Shown here: piece after piece, positions 9,280-18,181 of the stretch | How the letters are laid out: the number at the start of each line of letters is the position of its first letter | Numbering within the stretch: position 1 is the first letter of the stretch | Assembly: GCF_001484605.1 (NCBI RefSeq) | Contig: NZ_CP013747.1 | Span: forward strand, 744,001 to 808,000 | Direction: 5' to 3' | DNA length: 64,000 bases | Origin: Pseudarthrobacter sulfonivorans | Lineage (GTDB): Bacteria; Actinomycetota; Actinomycetes; Actinomycetales; Micrococcaceae | Position numbers and translations under genes: made by a program | Notes under the pieces: model-generated | Told to the model about the DNA's origin: nothing | What the model saw: only the letters and a program-made list of their open reading frames with translations | Database searches by the model: none

Positions 9280-11076
9280 TCAGCTGCGGACGGCGGTGAC
9301 CACATAGTCAACGGCCTTGTCCACGGCCACGTTCTCCGCTTCGCCGCTGCGGCGGTCCTTGATCTCGACAACGCCGTCCACCAGGCCGCGGCCGACGGCC
9401 AGGATGGTGGGGACGCCGACGAGTTCCGCGTCGCCGAACTTTACGCCCGGGGAGACCTTCGGCCGGTCATCGTAGATGACGTCCAGGCCGGCGGCCTCGA
9501 GTTCCAGGGCCAGCTGCTCGGCGGTGGCAAAGATTTCCTCGCCGCGGCCGACAGCCACTACATGGACATCGGCGGGGGCAACGGCGCGGGGCCAGACCAG
9601 ACCCTTGTCATCGTGGTTGGATTCGGCCAGTGCGGCGACGGCACGGGTGACACCAACACCGTAAGAGCCCATGGTAACCACCACCTGCTTGCCGTTCTGG
9701 TCCAGGACCTTCAGCTCAAGGGCCTCAGCGTATTTGCGGCCCAGCTGGAAGATGTGGCCCATTTCGATGCCGCGGGCCGTCTCCAGCGGACCGGAGCCGT
9801 CCGGGGCCGGGTCACCCTCGCGGACGTCGGTGCACTCGATGACGCCGTTCCAGGTGAAGTCGCGGCCGGCGACCAGGCCGTACACGTGCTTTCCTGCTTC
9901 GTTGGCCCCGGTGATCCAGGCCGTGCCGCTGACAACGCGGGGATCCACCAGGTAGAGGAGCTTGGTTGAGCTTTCGCTGCCCAGCAGGGGTTGGTCCAGC
10001 GTCAGGCCGGGTCCAAGGTAGCCCTTGACGATGAGGGGCTGCTTCTTGAGGTCGTCGTCGTTGGCTGCTTCGAGCGTGATCTCGCCGCCGATGGGCAGGA
10101 AGGAACCGATGTTGGCTTCCACGCGCTTCAAGTCAACGCCGCGGTCACCCGGCAGGCCGATGACCACAAGCTGGCGCTCACCAGTGGGCAGGGTGACGGC
10201 AAGAACCACGTTCTTGAGGGTGTCGGCGCCAGTCCACGCGCCGCCGTCGGCCTCGCTCCGGGGAGCCAGTTCGTTGGACGCGGCAACCAGCGTGTCGATG
10301 GTGGGAGTGTTCGGGGTATCGAGGACCTCGGCGGCAGGGGCGTTGCTGAAGTCGATGTCGGCCGGAACAACGGTGGTGACGGCCTCAACGTTGGCTGCAT
10401 AGCCGCCGGCGGAGCGCACGAAAGTGTCTTCGCCGATCTCGGTGGGGTGCAGGAACTCTTCGCTCTTGGACCCACCCATGGCGCCGGCGGTGGCCGCAAC
10501 GGGAATGACTTCCAGGCCCAGGCGCGCAAAGATCTTCAGGTAGGCGCCACGGTGGGCGGCGTAGCTGGCGTCCAGGCCTGCGTCGTCCACGTCGAAGGAG
10601 TAGGAATCCTTCATGATGAACTCGCGGCCGCGCAGCAGGCCCGCGCGGGGGCGTGCTTCGTCGCGGTATTTGTTCTGGATCTGATACAGGCTCAGGGGCA
10701 GGTCCTTGTAGGACGAGTACAGGTCCTTGACCAGAAGCGTGAACATTTCCTCGTGCGTGGGGGCCAGCAGGTAGTCGGCACCCTTACGGTCCTGGAGCCG
10801 GAACAGACCTTCGCCGTATTCGGTCCAGCGGTTGGTGACCTCGTAGGGCTCGCGCGGCAGCAGCGCCGGGAAGTGGACTTCCTGGGCACCGATGGCATCC
10901 ATTTCCTCGCGGACGACGGCCTCGACCTTGCGCAGCACACTCAGCCCCAGCGGAAGCCAGGTGTAGATGCCGGGCGCCGCGCGGCGGATGTAGCCGGCCC
11001 GGACCAGGAGCCGGTGGCTGGCGACCTCAGCGTCGACGGGATCTTCACGCAAGGTGCGCAGGAAAAGCTTGGACAT
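9280..11076 (-). CDS. proS: Proline--tRNA ligase (bacterial type, with editing domain)
   Basis: Charges tRNA-Pro. The protein is about 598 residues, the length of bacterial ProRS with the INS editing insertion. Visible parts are the class II core ([25 protein letters not shown] and the motif 2 segment [22 protein letters not shown]), the editing domain at about residues 225-400 ([12 protein letters not shown] region), return to the catalytic core with [14 protein letters not shown], and the HGTP anticodon-binding domain at the end ([29 protein letters not shown]). I use ATG 11076 (MSKLFLRTL), the usual start of the family, rather than the GTG four codons upstream. It lies beside ispG, rseP and dxr, as in many actinobacteria. 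Confidence 0.97.
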   Translation of the reverse strand: MSKLFLRTLREDPVDAEVASHRLLVRAGYIRRAAPGIYTWLPLGLSVLRKVEAVVREEMDAIGAQEVHFPALLPREPYEVTNRWTEYGEGLFRLQDRKGADYLLAPTHEEMFTLLVKDLYSSYKDLPLSLYQIQNKYRDEARPRAGLLRGREFIMKDSYSFDVDDAGLDASYAAHRGAYLKIFARLGLEVIPVAATAGAMGGSKSEEFLHPTEIGEDTFVRSAGGYAANVEAVTTVVPADIDFSNAPAAEVLDTPNTPTIDTLVAASNELAPRSEADGGAWTGADTLKNVVLAVTLPTGERQLVVIGLPGDRGVDLKRVEANIGSFLPIGGEITLEAANDDDLKKQPLIVKGYLGPGLTLDQPLLGSESSTKLLYLVDPRVVSGTAWITGANEAGKHVYGLVAGRDFTWNGVIECTDVREGDPAPDGSGPLETARGIEMGHIFQLGRKYAEALELKVLDQNGKQVVVTMGSYGVGVTRAVAALAESNHDDKGLVWPRAVAPADVHVVAVGRGEEIFATAEQLALELEAAGLDVIYDDRPKVSPGVKFGDAELVGVPTILAVGRGLVDGVVEIKDRRSGEAENVAVDKAVDYVVTAVRS

Positions 11077-11230
11077 TCTTGTGACCACGGGTGGGTTATC
11101 CGTTTCTGGGGAGTAGCTGCTGGAAAGCAGGGCCGGGCAATTCTTCTGGGTACTAATCTACCGGCTATCGACGGCACGCCAGGCGGCGGAACCTGAGCCG
11201 GGCCAGAGACCGCAGGGGCGGGACGCAATA

Positions 11231-11295
11231 GAGCCACGCCCTGCATGCAAAGCCCCTGGCCGTAAACGGCTGGTCATTACATGCGGACGTGGCTC
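11231..11295. other. Nested palindrome in the proS / ABC exporter intergenic region
   Basis: The 422-base gap from 11077 to 11498 holds no gene that I can support. Within it lie three collinear inverted repeats: outer arms GAGCCACG (11231) and CGTGGCTC (11288), middle arms GCATG and CATGC, and inner arms GGCCGT and ACGGCT around AA. Together they could form one long interrupted hairpin. There is no following T-run, so it does not look like a terminator. Role unknown: a small RNA, a protein site, or a decayed repeat are all possible. Confidence 0.5.
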
Positions 11296-11372
11296 CATGG
11301 CCGTTGACGCCTAGGTACTGGTGAGGACTGGTGAGACCGCCCACCCACTCCAGCGCAGCTAGATCGAACATA

Positions 11373-11388
11373 TGTGATAGCCGACACA
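11373..11388. promoter_or_regulatory. CRP/GlxR-like half-conserved site
   Basis: The sequence is TGTGA-N6-ACACA, which keeps the TGTG-N8-CACA core of cAMP-receptor-protein sites and loses one outer base. It lies about 71 bases upstream of the likely transcription start of the ABC exporter operon. Weaker than the sites at 35902 and 39421. Confidence 0.35.
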
Positions 11389-11416
11389 TCCACAAGGGTT
11401 TTTCCATTCGAAGTAA

Positions 11417-11445
11417 TTGACGGCCGCCTTTGGCAGGTCTAGTTT
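11417..11445 (+). promoter_or_regulatory. Predicted promoter of the ABC exporter/TetR operon
   Basis: A -35 box TTGACG (11417-11422) and a -10 box TAGTTT (11440-11445) are separated by 17 bases. The -10 runs directly into the palindromic operator, so a bound repressor would block this promoter. Confidence 0.5.
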
Positions 11446-11470
11446 GAATTCATCACCTGGTGAATTCAAA
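11443..11470. promoter_or_regulatory. Palindromic operator, probably for the TetR regulator of the same operon
   Basis: Perfect 10-base arms TTTGAATTCA (11443) and TGAATTCAAA (11461) flank the 8-base spacer TCACCTGG. The site overlaps the end of the predicted -10 box and lies 28 bases before the ATP-binding gene. A regulator of the TetR family is encoded as the third gene of the same operon, and autoregulation through such a site is the usual arrangement. Confidence 0.65.
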
Positions 11471-11498
11471 CGCGGACTCCCAGCATTCGGAGGCATTA

Positions 11499-12287
11499 AT
11501 GTCCCATTCAGCAGCTACCGCCCCGGCCGTCACGGAAGCCAGCATCGCTGTGGCCGCCACCACCCTGCACGTCACACGGGGAAAGGTTCCCGTCCTGCGC
11601 GGCTTGGACTTTGCCATCCAGGCAGGCGAGATCACCGGGCTGCTGGGCCCGTCCGGCAGCGGCAAGACCACCCTCATGCGGGCCATCATGGGCGTGCAGG
11701 TGCTCACGTCCGGCTCGGTCCAAGTGCTGGGGCTGCCCGCCGGGCACCCTGGCCTGCGACACCGGGTGGGTTATGTGACCCAGTCCCCCAGCGTGTATCC
11801 GGACCTCACGGTCGAAGCCAATGTCCGCTACTTCGGCGCCATGCACCGCAAGGGCCGCGCCGAGGCCGCAGAGGCGATCGCCGCCGTCGGGCTTGAACCG
11901 CAGGCCAGGCAGAAAACCGGTGACCTCTCCGGCGGACAGCTGAGCCGGGTGTCGTTGGCCTGTGCCCTGGTGGCTCGCCCCAGTCTGCTGGTCCTGGATG
12001 AGCCAACCGTGGGCCTTGATCCGGTGCTCCGGGCTGACCTGTGGGACCGTTTCCGGTCCATGGCCGAGTCCGGGACCACCCTGCTGGTTTCCAGCCATGT
12101 GATGGAGGAAGCCAGCCATTGCGGATCACTCCTCCTGCTGCGGGAAGGAAAGCTCCTGGCGCAGCTGACGCCGGCGGAATTGAGTCAACGCGGGCACAGT
12201 GCCGATCTGGAGAAGGCTTTCCTGCACATCATCCAGGACGCCGCCAAAGTGCCCAGCGGTTCCCCCGAAAGGACGGTACGGTCATGA
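11499..12287 (+). CDS. ABC transporter ATP-binding protein (drug exporter type)
   Basis: The ATPase of a two-component ABC exporter of the ABC-2 class. It has Walker A GPSGSGKTTL, the Q-loop region VGYVTQSPSVYPDLTVEANV, the signature LSGGQLSR, Walker B LLVLDEPTVGLD and the switch histidine in VSSHVMEE. The length of 262 residues suits this class. ATG 11499 is preceded by GGAGG with five bases between; the frame opens 39 bases earlier without a ribosome site. The stop overlaps the permease start (ATGA). With the following permease and TetR regulator it forms a self-contained efflux operon; the substrate is unknown. Confidence 0.93.
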   Translation: MSHSAATAPAVTEASIAVAATTLHVTRGKVPVLRGLDFAIQAGEITGLLGPSGSGKTTLMRAIMGVQVLTSGSVQVLGLPAGHPGLRHRVGYVTQSPSVYPDLTVEANVRYFGAMHRKGRAEAAEAIAAVGLEPQARQKTGDLSGGQLSRVSLACALVARPSLLVLDEPTVGLDPVLRADLWDRFRSMAESGTTLLVSSHVMEEASHCGSLLLLREGKLLAQLTPAELSQRGHSADLEKAFLHIIQDAAKVPSGSPERTVRS

Positions 12288-13039
12288 ACCTGTTGATGCT
12301 GTTGGCCACCACCCGGCGCGTCCTGGACCAGCTCCGGCACGACCACCGCAGCATCGCGCTGATCCTGGTGGTCCCTGCGCTGCTGCTCACCGCCGTGTAC
12401 TTTCTCTATGAGAATGAAACGCTGCCGCCGGGCGTTCCCAGGACTTTTGACCGGGTTGGCCTGATGATGCTGGCGATCTTCCCGTTTGTGGTGATGTTCC
12501 TGGTTACGTCCATCACGATGCTGCGGGAACGCACCTCGGGGACCCTGGAACGGCTGCTGACCACTCCCATCCACAAGGCCGACCTGCTGTTCGGCTACGG
12601 GCTGGCATTTTCCATCATGGCCGCCCTGCAGTCGCTGGTGGCTACCGCCGTCGCCTACTGGATCTTCGGGCTCGACATCCAAGGCAGCCCTGGACTGGTG
12701 GTCATGATTGCCGTGATCAATGCGGTTCTTGGCGTCGCGCTGGGGCTGCTCTGTTCGGCCTTCGCCCGGACGGAATTCCAGGCCGTGCAGTTCATGCCGG
12801 TGGTGGTAGTCCCGCAGATCCTGCTCTGTGGCCTCTTTGTGGCCCGCGAAAGGATGAACGAGGCCCTCGAGGCTGTGTCGAATGTCCTTCCATTGACTTT
12901 TTCGGTGGATGCACTGCAGGAGATCGCCGCCAACACCGAGCCCACAGACCAGCTGTGGATGGATGCCGGAGTCATCGTGGCCATTGTCCTGGCGGTCCTG
13001 GTGCTCGCATCCCTGACCCTGCGGCGGCGGACCGCGTGA
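12284..13039 (+). CDS. ABC-2 type permease
   Basis: The membrane partner of the preceding ATPase, 251 residues with six hydrophobic segments. The stretch SITMLRERTSGTLERLLTTPI is the ABC-2 signature between the second and third segments. A hydrophilic loop with EIAANTEPTDQ precedes the last membrane helix. The start overlaps the ATPase stop (ATGA) and the stop overlaps the regulator start (GTGA), which indicates a coupled three-gene operon. Confidence 0.92.
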   Translation: MNLLMLLATTRRVLDQLRHDHRSIALILVVPALLLTAVYFLYENETLPPGVPRTFDRVGLMMLAIFPFVVMFLVTSITMLRERTSGTLERLLTTPIHKADLLFGYGLAFSIMAALQSLVATAVAYWIFGLDIQGSPGLVVMIAVINAVLGVALGLLCSAFARTEFQAVQFMPVVVVPQILLCGLFVARERMNEALEAVSNVLPLTFSVDALQEIAANTEPTDQLWMDAGVIVAIVLAVLVLASLTLRRRTA

Positions 13040-13692
13040 ACGGACAGCATGATCCGGCGGACGCCCCGGGTCCCGCAGGCAGCGCGGCTGGTACGGGCCG
13101 GCGGGGCCGGCGCGGCGGGGCAACCGAGTCGAGGGAACAGATCCTGGACACAGCCCGGCGGCTTTTCGCCGAACACGGTTTCGAAGGGACCAGCCTGCGC
13201 CAGATCGCCCGGGAAACCGGCGTGGACCCCGCCATGGTCCACCATTTCTTCAAGGGCAAGGACGAGCTTTTTGCGCTGAGTGTGGCACTGCCGGCCGACC
13301 CGGAGAAGGTCCTGGCGGGCGTTGACGGCTACTCGCCAGAGGACCGGGCAGAGGCGATCGTGCGGGCCGTGCTGCGCTTGTGGGAGAGCCCGGCCCAGCA
13401 CAGTCTGGTGGCCTTCCTCAGAGGAACCATCGGCTCCAAGGCCAAGACGTTGCTGCTGCGGGAACTGGTGCAGCGGACCATCCTCAGCCGGATCATGGCA
13501 GGAGTCCCCGGCCCGCCCGAAGAAGTGGCCATGCGCGGAAACCTTGTGGCCACGCAGATGGTTGGCGTGATGCTGGTCCGGTATGTGGTGCGGCTGGAAC
13601 CGCTCGCGTCTTCCTCCCCCGATGACGTTGTGCGGCTCGTGGCTCCGAACGTCCAGCACTACCTGACGGGTGACCTGAAAGCTGACGGGTGA
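13036..13692 (+). CDS. TetR/AcrR family transcriptional regulator
   Basis: A repressor of the TetR type. After a 30-residue Ala/Gly/Arg-rich leader comes the DNA-binding domain (ILDTARRLFAEHGFEGTSLRQIARETGVDPAMVHHFF), in which the HTH and the usual FxxKxxL-like FFKGKDELF follow one another. The C-terminal ligand-binding part is helical with no diagnostic motif. The GTG start overlaps the permease stop. Its likely target is the palindrome at 11443-11470 and its likely inducer a substrate of the exporter; both are inferences from position. Confidence 0.9.
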   Translation: MNGQHDPADAPGPAGSAAGTGRRGRRGGATESREQILDTARRLFAEHGFEGTSLRQIARETGVDPAMVHHFFKGKDELFALSVALPADPEKVLAGVDGYSPEDRAEAIVRAVLRLWESPAQHSLVAFLRGTIGSKAKTLLLRELVQRTILSRIMAGVPGPPEEVAMRGNLVATQMVGVMLVRYVVRLEPLASSSPDDVVRLVAPNVQHYLTGDLKADG

Positions 13693-13747
13693 ACCGGTGG
13701 CGGGCGCGGCCTGAAAGGCGGCGACGCTGAGGCCAGTGACGTGGAGG

Positions 13748-14647
13748 CTAGAACAGAACGGTAGCGAAGGTACCAACCTGGCGGAAGCCCACACGCTCGT
13801 ACGTGGACCGCGCCCGGAGGTTGAATCCGTTGACGTACAGGCTGGTGATGGGGGCAAGCGTGCGCGCCTTCTCCACCACGGCAGCCATGTAGCCGGCGCT
13901 CAGACCCTGTCCGCGGTAACCGGGGTTCATCCATACACCCTGGATCTGCGTGACGTCGGCTGTCACAGCACCCAGTTCGGCCTTGAACACAACGTCGCCG
14001 GAGTCGTTGACGTGTGCCAATGAATGGCCTTGCCGGATGAGGCCTTCCACGCGGCGGCTGTAGAACTCCTTGCCCCCGAGGAACGGCGAGTAGCCCACTT
14101 CCTCTTCGAACATGGCGGCGCAGGCGGGAAGGATCCGGTCAAAATCGGCCAGCCGGCCAAGCCCCAGATCCGCGTTCGGCTCCACCGATGGCGGCCCGCA
14201 CAGCGTCATCAGCGGCTGTTCATCCCGCACCTCGTGGGCCGCATGCCCCAGTTCAGCCAGCTCAGCATGGAGGGCAAGGACAGCATCTGCGGGGCCAAAG
14301 GCGGAGGCGAATCGGCGGCCGGAATTGCTTGCTGCGGCAGCGACAAGCCCGGCAAATTCGGGGTTAAGCTGGACCGGGACCAGGTTTGCCCCTGCCCAGC
14401 ACGCGCCGACCAGGATGCCGTCGTCGAAAACTCCCAGGACGCCGGCACCACCAGCGGTGGGCGCGGCAGAGCCCGCCGCCCGGAGGTGCGCCAGGATAAA
14501 GACATTGGCCACCGGATCCTGCGACGCTAGGCGCCGCAGGGCAGCGGTGTCCGCGCCGGCGAGGGTCCGGACAGATATTCCCGCCGGCGCCGCGTCCTCT
14601 TTATGAGACGCTAACCACGGGGCTACCCTTGACAGCATCTTCGCCAT
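13748..14647 (-). CDS. GNAT family N-acetyltransferase with DUF4081 domain
   Basis: A 299-residue two-part protein. Residues about 25-150 form a DUF4081-like N-terminal domain ([18 protein letters not shown]); the C-terminal half is a GNAT acetyltransferase with the acetyl-CoA loop [18 protein letters not shown] and the terminal [19 protein letters not shown]. Substrate unknown. The ATG lies within the end of ispG (47-base overlap) and is preceded by GGGGGAGG three bases upstream; a second in-frame ATG is at 14638. A GNAT gene just downstream of ispG is common in this group. Confidence 0.85.
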   Translation of the reverse strand: MAKMLSRVAPWLASHKEDAAPAGISVRTLAGADTAALRRLASQDPVANVFILAHLRAAGSAAPTAGGAGVLGVFDDGILVGACWAGANLVPVQLNPEFAGLVAAAASNSGRRFASAFGPADAVLALHAELAELGHAAHEVRDEQPLMTLCGPPSVEPNADLGLGRLADFDRILPACAAMFEEEVGYSPFLGGKEFYSRRVEGLIRQGHSLAHVNDSGDVVFKAELGAVTADVTQIQGVWMNPGYRGQGLSAGYMAAVVEKARTLAPITSLYVNGFNLRARSTYERVGFRQVGTFATVLF

Positions 14648-15767
14648 CGGCCTCCCCCATCTCTTCAGCTATGCGCATGGCCTCTTCGATCAGTGTCTCA
14701 ACAATCTCGCTCTCAGGCACAGTCTTAATGACTTGGCCCTTCACAAAGATCTGCCCCTTGCCATTGCCGGACGCCACACCCAGATCGGCTTCGCGGGCTT
14801 CGCCCGGTCCATTGACAACACAGCCCATCACTGCCACGCGGAGCGGAATTTCCATGCCTTCCAGCCCTGCGGTGACCTGTTCGGCGAGGGTGTACACGTC
14901 CACCTGGGCGCGGCCGCATGACGGGCAGGAGACGATTTCCAGTTTGCGCGGACGCAGGTTCAGGGACTGGAGGATCTGGTTGCCCACCTTGATTTCCTCC
15001 ACCGGAGGCGCCGACAGGGAAACCCGGATGGTGTCGCCGATGCCCCTGGCCAGGAGCGCCCCGAAGGCTGTGGCGGACTTGATGGTGCCCTGGAAGGCGG
15101 GCCCGGCTTCGGTGACGCCCAGGTGCAGGGGCCAGTCGCCCTGCTCAGCCAGCATCTCGTAGGCAGCAACCATAATGACCGGGTCGTTGTGCTTGACCGA
15201 GATCTTGAAGTCGTTGAAACCGTGCTCTTCGAACAGCGACGCTTCCCAGACGGCGGATTCCACGAGTGCCTCGGGGGTGGCCTTGCCGTACTTCTTCAGG
15301 ATGCCGGGCTCCAGCGATCCGGCGTTGATGCCGATCCGGATGGAGGTCCCGTGGTCCTTCGCCGCGCGAGCGATTTCCTTGACCTGGTCATCGAACTTGC
15401 GGATATTGCCCGGGTTCACCCGCACTGCCGCGCAGCCGGCCTCAATCGCCGCGAAGACGTACTTCGGCTGGAAGTGGATGTCCGCAATGACAGGGATCTG
15501 GGACTTGCGAGCGATGATGGGCAGGGCCTCGGCATCATCGGCCGACGGGCAGGCGACGCGCACGATGTCGCAACCGGAGGCGGTGAGTTCCGCGATCTGC
15601 TGCAGGGTGGCGTTGATGTCCGTGGTGGGCGTGGTGGTCATGGACTGCACACTGATGGGCGAGTCCGAACCGACACCGACGGAACCGACCTTGATCTGCC
15701 GCGTCTTGCGGCGGGGGGCGAGAACGGGCGGCGGTGCTGACGGCATTCCCAGGCTGACCGAGGTCAC
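14601..15767 (-). CDS. ispG: 4-hydroxy-3-methylbut-2-en-1-yl diphosphate synthase (IspG/GcpE)
   Basis: Catalyses the penultimate step of the MEP isoprenoid pathway, reductive ring opening of MEcPP to HMBPP, with a [4Fe-4S] cluster. The N-terminal TIM barrel is visible ([42 protein letters not shown]), and the C-terminal cluster cysteines are in CPSCGR and [14 protein letters not shown] start at GTG 15767 with AAGGAG five bases upstream; the frame is open 30 codons further without a ribosome site. The 388-residue product has the short form lacking the plant-type insert. dxr of the same pathway is 4 kb away, beyond rseP. Confidence 0.97.
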   Translation of the reverse strand: MTSVSLGMPSAPPPVLAPRRKTRQIKVGSVGVGSDSPISVQSMTTTPTTDINATLQQIAELTASGCDIVRVACPSADDAEALPIIARKSQIPVIADIHFQPKYVFAAIEAGCAAVRVNPGNIRKFDDQVKEIARAAKDHGTSIRIGINAGSLEPGILKKYGKATPEALVESAVWEASLFEEHGFNDFKISVKHNDPVIMVAAYEMLAEQGDWPLHLGVTEAGPAFQGTIKSATAFGALLARGIGDTIRVSLSAPPVEEIKVGNQILQSLNLRPRKLEIVSCPSCGRAQVDVYTLAEQVTAGLEGMEIPLRVAVMGCVVNGPGEAREADLGVASGNGKGQIFVKGQVIKTVPESEIVETLIEEAMRIAEEMGEADGEDAVKGSPVVSVS

Positions 15768-15814
15768 GTGGACTCCTTGGGTAGGTGTTTCGGTAGTAAA
15801 AAAGGGTCCGGGAA

Positions 15815-16108
15815 TCAGGATGCGTGCGCGGCCAGGAGGCCGATCACGGGAGTCCACTCGGTTGTCCGGATCCCGGCAATGGTTCCGGCGACGGCGAACG
15901 GGTCCTGCTTGAGGAGATCGTTCAACTGGGTTTCGTCCTGGACCTTGAAGATCAGCAGGGCGCCTGCCCCGTCACCGTAGGGTCCGCTGGTCAGCAGCTG
16001 GCCCCCGTCCGCCAGACCCGCCAGCCAGGCGCGGTGCGCGGGGCGGTGATCATCACGGACGGCGGAGGAATCGGCGGCGTACACATACTCAACGGCAAAA
16101 ACAGTCAT
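15815..16108 (-). CDS. YciI family protein
   Basis: A 97-residue single-domain protein of the YciI family, a ferredoxin-like fold with few known reactions. Family features are the N-terminal beta strand VFAVEYVYA, the conserved [22 protein letters not shown] with its putative catalytic His and Asp, and the later DPFAVAGTI. It lies just before ispG on the same strand, with 47 bases between, and may be cotranscribed with it. Confidence 0.85.
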   Translation of the reverse strand: MTVFAVEYVYAADSSAVRDDHRPAHRAWLAGLADGGQLLTSGPYGDGAGALLIFKVQDETQLNDLLKQDPFAVAGTIAGIRTTEWTPVIGLLAAHAS

Positions 16109-16163
16109 AAAGACACCCTATCCCCAGGGGTGGGCTGTCGCCGATCCGGGCAGTCAGCAAGAG

Positions 16164-16688
16164 TCACTGCAGGAACACTACCTTGATCACTGCCGCCGTT
16201 CCCGCAGCCCACAGCATGGACGTGAGCGTTCCGATGATGAACCGCTCCGCAGCGACGGGGGTCTCCTTCAATTCGGCGAACCTGCCCAGGCCCTTGATGG
16301 CCACGATGTAGGCAATGGCCACCGGCTGTCCGGTCAGGATGGCCACGCAGACGCCCAACCGTTCCAGGACTCCGATGATTGCCCCACCCCGCAGGATCCG
16401 CTGGGCCGGCAGCGCCGGCGCCACCTGAGGAACGTCCGACGGCGGCTGGCCGCCACCCGTAGTCAGCTCGCCGTCGACGGTTTGCCCCGTACTGGCCCGC
16501 GGGGCTTCCGAAACGGCGTCTACCGTGACGTCGGCTGAAGGGTCCTGGGCTGACGCGTCCTGGTCCGACTTGGTGGCCGCGTCCGCTTTGTCGTCAATGG
16601 TCCTGGCGAGCCGGAACACCAGTGCGGTCACAGGCCATCCTGCGAATCCGGCCACCAACAGGGCAACTGCGATCCAGAGTGCGTTCAC
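16164..16688 (-). CDS. Membrane protein paired with a SatD-like regulator
   Basis: A 174-residue protein with an N-terminal membrane segment (ALWIAVALLVAGFAGWPVTALVF), an acidic Ser/Thr/Asp-rich linker of about 70 residues, and two or three C-terminal membrane segments containing GVLERLGVCVAILTGQPVAIAYIVAIKGLGRFAEL. This C-terminal pattern resembles the membrane partner (SatE-like) found beside SatD proteins. The ATG overlaps the stop of the regulator gene (ATGA), so the two are translated together. Function unknown. Confidence 0.7.
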   Translation of the reverse strand: MNALWIAVALLVAGFAGWPVTALVFRLARTIDDKADAATKSDQDASAQDPSADVTVDAVSEAPRASTGQTVDGELTTGGGQPPSDVPQVAPALPAQRILRGGAIIGVLERLGVCVAILTGQPVAIAYIVAIKGLGRFAELKETPVAAERFIIGTLTSMLWAAGTAAVIKVVFLQ

Positions 16689-17350
16689 CGGTCTCCTTCA
16701 ATCTGGGAATGGGCGTGGTCCAGGAGCATGGCCGCGGCAGGCCTGGCGGCCCATTCCTCAAGCCAGCCGGACCTGAGCACAGCACGGCTCACCGATTGCT
16801 CCGTGATTCCCAGTTCCTGGGCCACGTGTTTCTGGCTGCCGTGCTTTCCATCGCCGCCCTGGAGCGCGCGCAACCGGTCCACCACCCGCCACTGGGCTGG
16901 TGTGCGTTGCTGCACCACCCGTCCGATCAGGCGAAGCACCGCCTGGGCATTTGCACTGGTCATGGCTCCCTCCTTGGCGTGGGGAGGCATCTCCCGTCCA
17001 CGGCCAATACTGCCGGACACCACCGACAATGGCACCTGACCAGCCGAGCCCTTGGCGAGTTCCACGGCCTTTCGTGCTGCCACAAAGCCGCTCCCGGAAC
17101 CTTCCCGGGGGCTTCCGCCCGGGGTGAGCTGTACGGCCCCGATCCCGATCCCGACGTACCAATGCCCGCTCCGGAGTGCGTACAAGGCGATCTCCACTAC
17201 GTCCTCGGCATGTTCCACCACACCCTGGAGTTCATCACCCACGGACCGTTCGAAGGGCGCCGCTGTGAGGCTGCGCAGTGCGGCGATCAGATCGGGAACA
17301 CGGTCGACGTCGGCAGTGCTGCCTCGCTGGTCGATGGTCAGTACGTACAT
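16685..17350 (-). CDS. SatD-like protein with C-terminal helix-turn-helix
   Basis: A 221-residue cytosolic protein. The N-terminal two thirds resemble the SatD family: MYVLTIDQRGS, a conserved RSVGDELQGVVEHAEDVVEIAL, and GHWYVGIGIG, which recalls nucleotide-cyclase or GGDEF-like folds. The C-terminal part contains a likely HTH, HVAQELGITEQSVSRAVLRSGW. The start is probably leaderless, since TACGGT ends six bases before the ATG. An unusual AT-rich set of inverted repeats lies 45-80 bases upstream and may be its own operator. It overlaps a membrane protein gene downstream. Family assignment is by eye. Confidence 0.65.
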   Translation of the reverse strand: MYVLTIDQRGSTADVDRVPDLIAALRSLTAAPFERSVGDELQGVVEHAEDVVEIALYALRSGHWYVGIGIGAVQLTPGGSPREGSGSGFVAARKAVELAKGSAGQVPLSVVSGSIGRGREMPPHAKEGAMTSANAQAVLRLIGRVVQQRTPAQWRVVDRLRALQGGDGKHGSQKHVAQELGITEQSVSRAVLRSGWLEEWAARPAAAMLLDHAHSQIEGDR

Positions 17351-17394
17351 GCCCTAACCGTACGCAGGTGATCACTCATAATCAATCAAAAATA

Positions 17395-17431
17395 GCTGAT
17401 TATTAAATATCAGCCAATAAAGGCTGATTGG
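17395..17431. promoter_or_regulatory. Triple half-site array upstream of the SatD-like gene
   Basis: Three copies of GCTGAT in alternating orientation: GCTGAT at 17395-17400, ATCAGC at 17409-17414 and GCTGAT at 17423-17428, with centres exactly 14 bases apart. The second and third extend to a 7-base inverted repeat, ATCAGCC and GGCTGAT, around AATAAA. The block is AT-rich in a GC-rich chromosome and lies just upstream of where the -35 box of the leaderless gene would fall. It looks like an operator for an HTH protein. Confidence 0.6.
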
Positions 17432-17437
17432 CGAGAA

Positions 17438-18133
17438 TCACCCGATCCGATCAGGCGCTGTCGTGGCCTGCCGGGATCCGCTCCAGGCGATCCACCCACC
17501 GGCGCCTGCCATCAGTACGGCCCCGGCGGCCTGGGACGGCAGGCTGCTTCCCGTGGTTGCCTGCCCCAGGACAACGCCCAGGACGTAGAACACCACAGCG
17601 CCGGCCGCCCAGAGGGCCCCGGCCCAGCGCGGCAGCACGTGGGAACGCCATACCGCGATCCCCAGCAGCACCGTGCCAACGAATGCGAGCAGCAGGCCCA
17701 GCAGGAACGCCCCGGTCATGGACGCCGGGAATTCCAGCTGCATCACGTCCTGGTTTCCGCCCAGGTATGCCTTTCCGATGGCGGGGGTGGCAAACGTGGA
17801 AATCACCGCCGGCACAAGCAGCAAAGCCGTGCCGGCAACAGCTGTGACCATCGAGGCGATTGCCAGGCGCCCCGTCCTGCTGTTGGCCATGGAACAGCCC
17901 AAAGCAAAGAAACCGAACAGGGCCAGGATGGTGCCTGCGGTACTGCCGAAAAGATGGCTGATCTGGTACGCATCGGAGCTGACGAAACGGGCCCACGCCT
18001 CCGGGTCCTTCGCCTGGTCCGGCTGCGGGTCCAGCGTGGACCAGGCAGTGACAAGCCACGAGACAGGCAGCGCCCACAACCCGGCCCGGATCCAGCGGCT
18101 GATGCTCTTTGATTGGACGGCGAACGTGCCCAT
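17438..18133 (-). CDS. Integral membrane protein of unknown function
   Basis: A 231-residue protein with about six hydrophobic segments and no motif I recognise. The N-terminus has ISRWIRAGLWALPVSWLVTAWSTLD, then a DPEAWARFVSSDAYQISHLFGS loop before the second membrane segment. Similar proteins in soil actinobacteria are usually labelled hypothetical membrane protein. It lies 48 bases downstream of rseP on the same strand, so it may be transcribed with it. Confidence 0.65.
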   Translation of the reverse strand: MGTFAVQSKSISRWIRAGLWALPVSWLVTAWSTLDPQPDQAKDPEAWARFVSSDAYQISHLFGSTAGTILALFGFFALGCSMANSRTGRLAIASMVTAVAGTALLLVPAVISTFATPAIGKAYLGGNQDVMQLEFPASMTGAFLLGLLLAFVGTVLLGIAVWRSHVLPRWAGALWAAGAVVFYVLGVVLGQATTGSSLPSQAAGAVLMAGAGGWIAWSGSRQATTAPDRIG

Positions 18134-18181
18134 GTTTCATGGTAGATCCGGGACATCCGTCCAGCCAGACGTCCGCAGGAG

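Noticed and set aside
11231..11295. T-box or riboswitch controlling proS
   Set aside because: No T-box core sequence or specifier loop; the element lies far from the proS start and pairs as a simple nested palindrome.
11231..11295. Integron attC site
   Set aside because: No GTTRRRY/RYYYAAC ends and no integrase.
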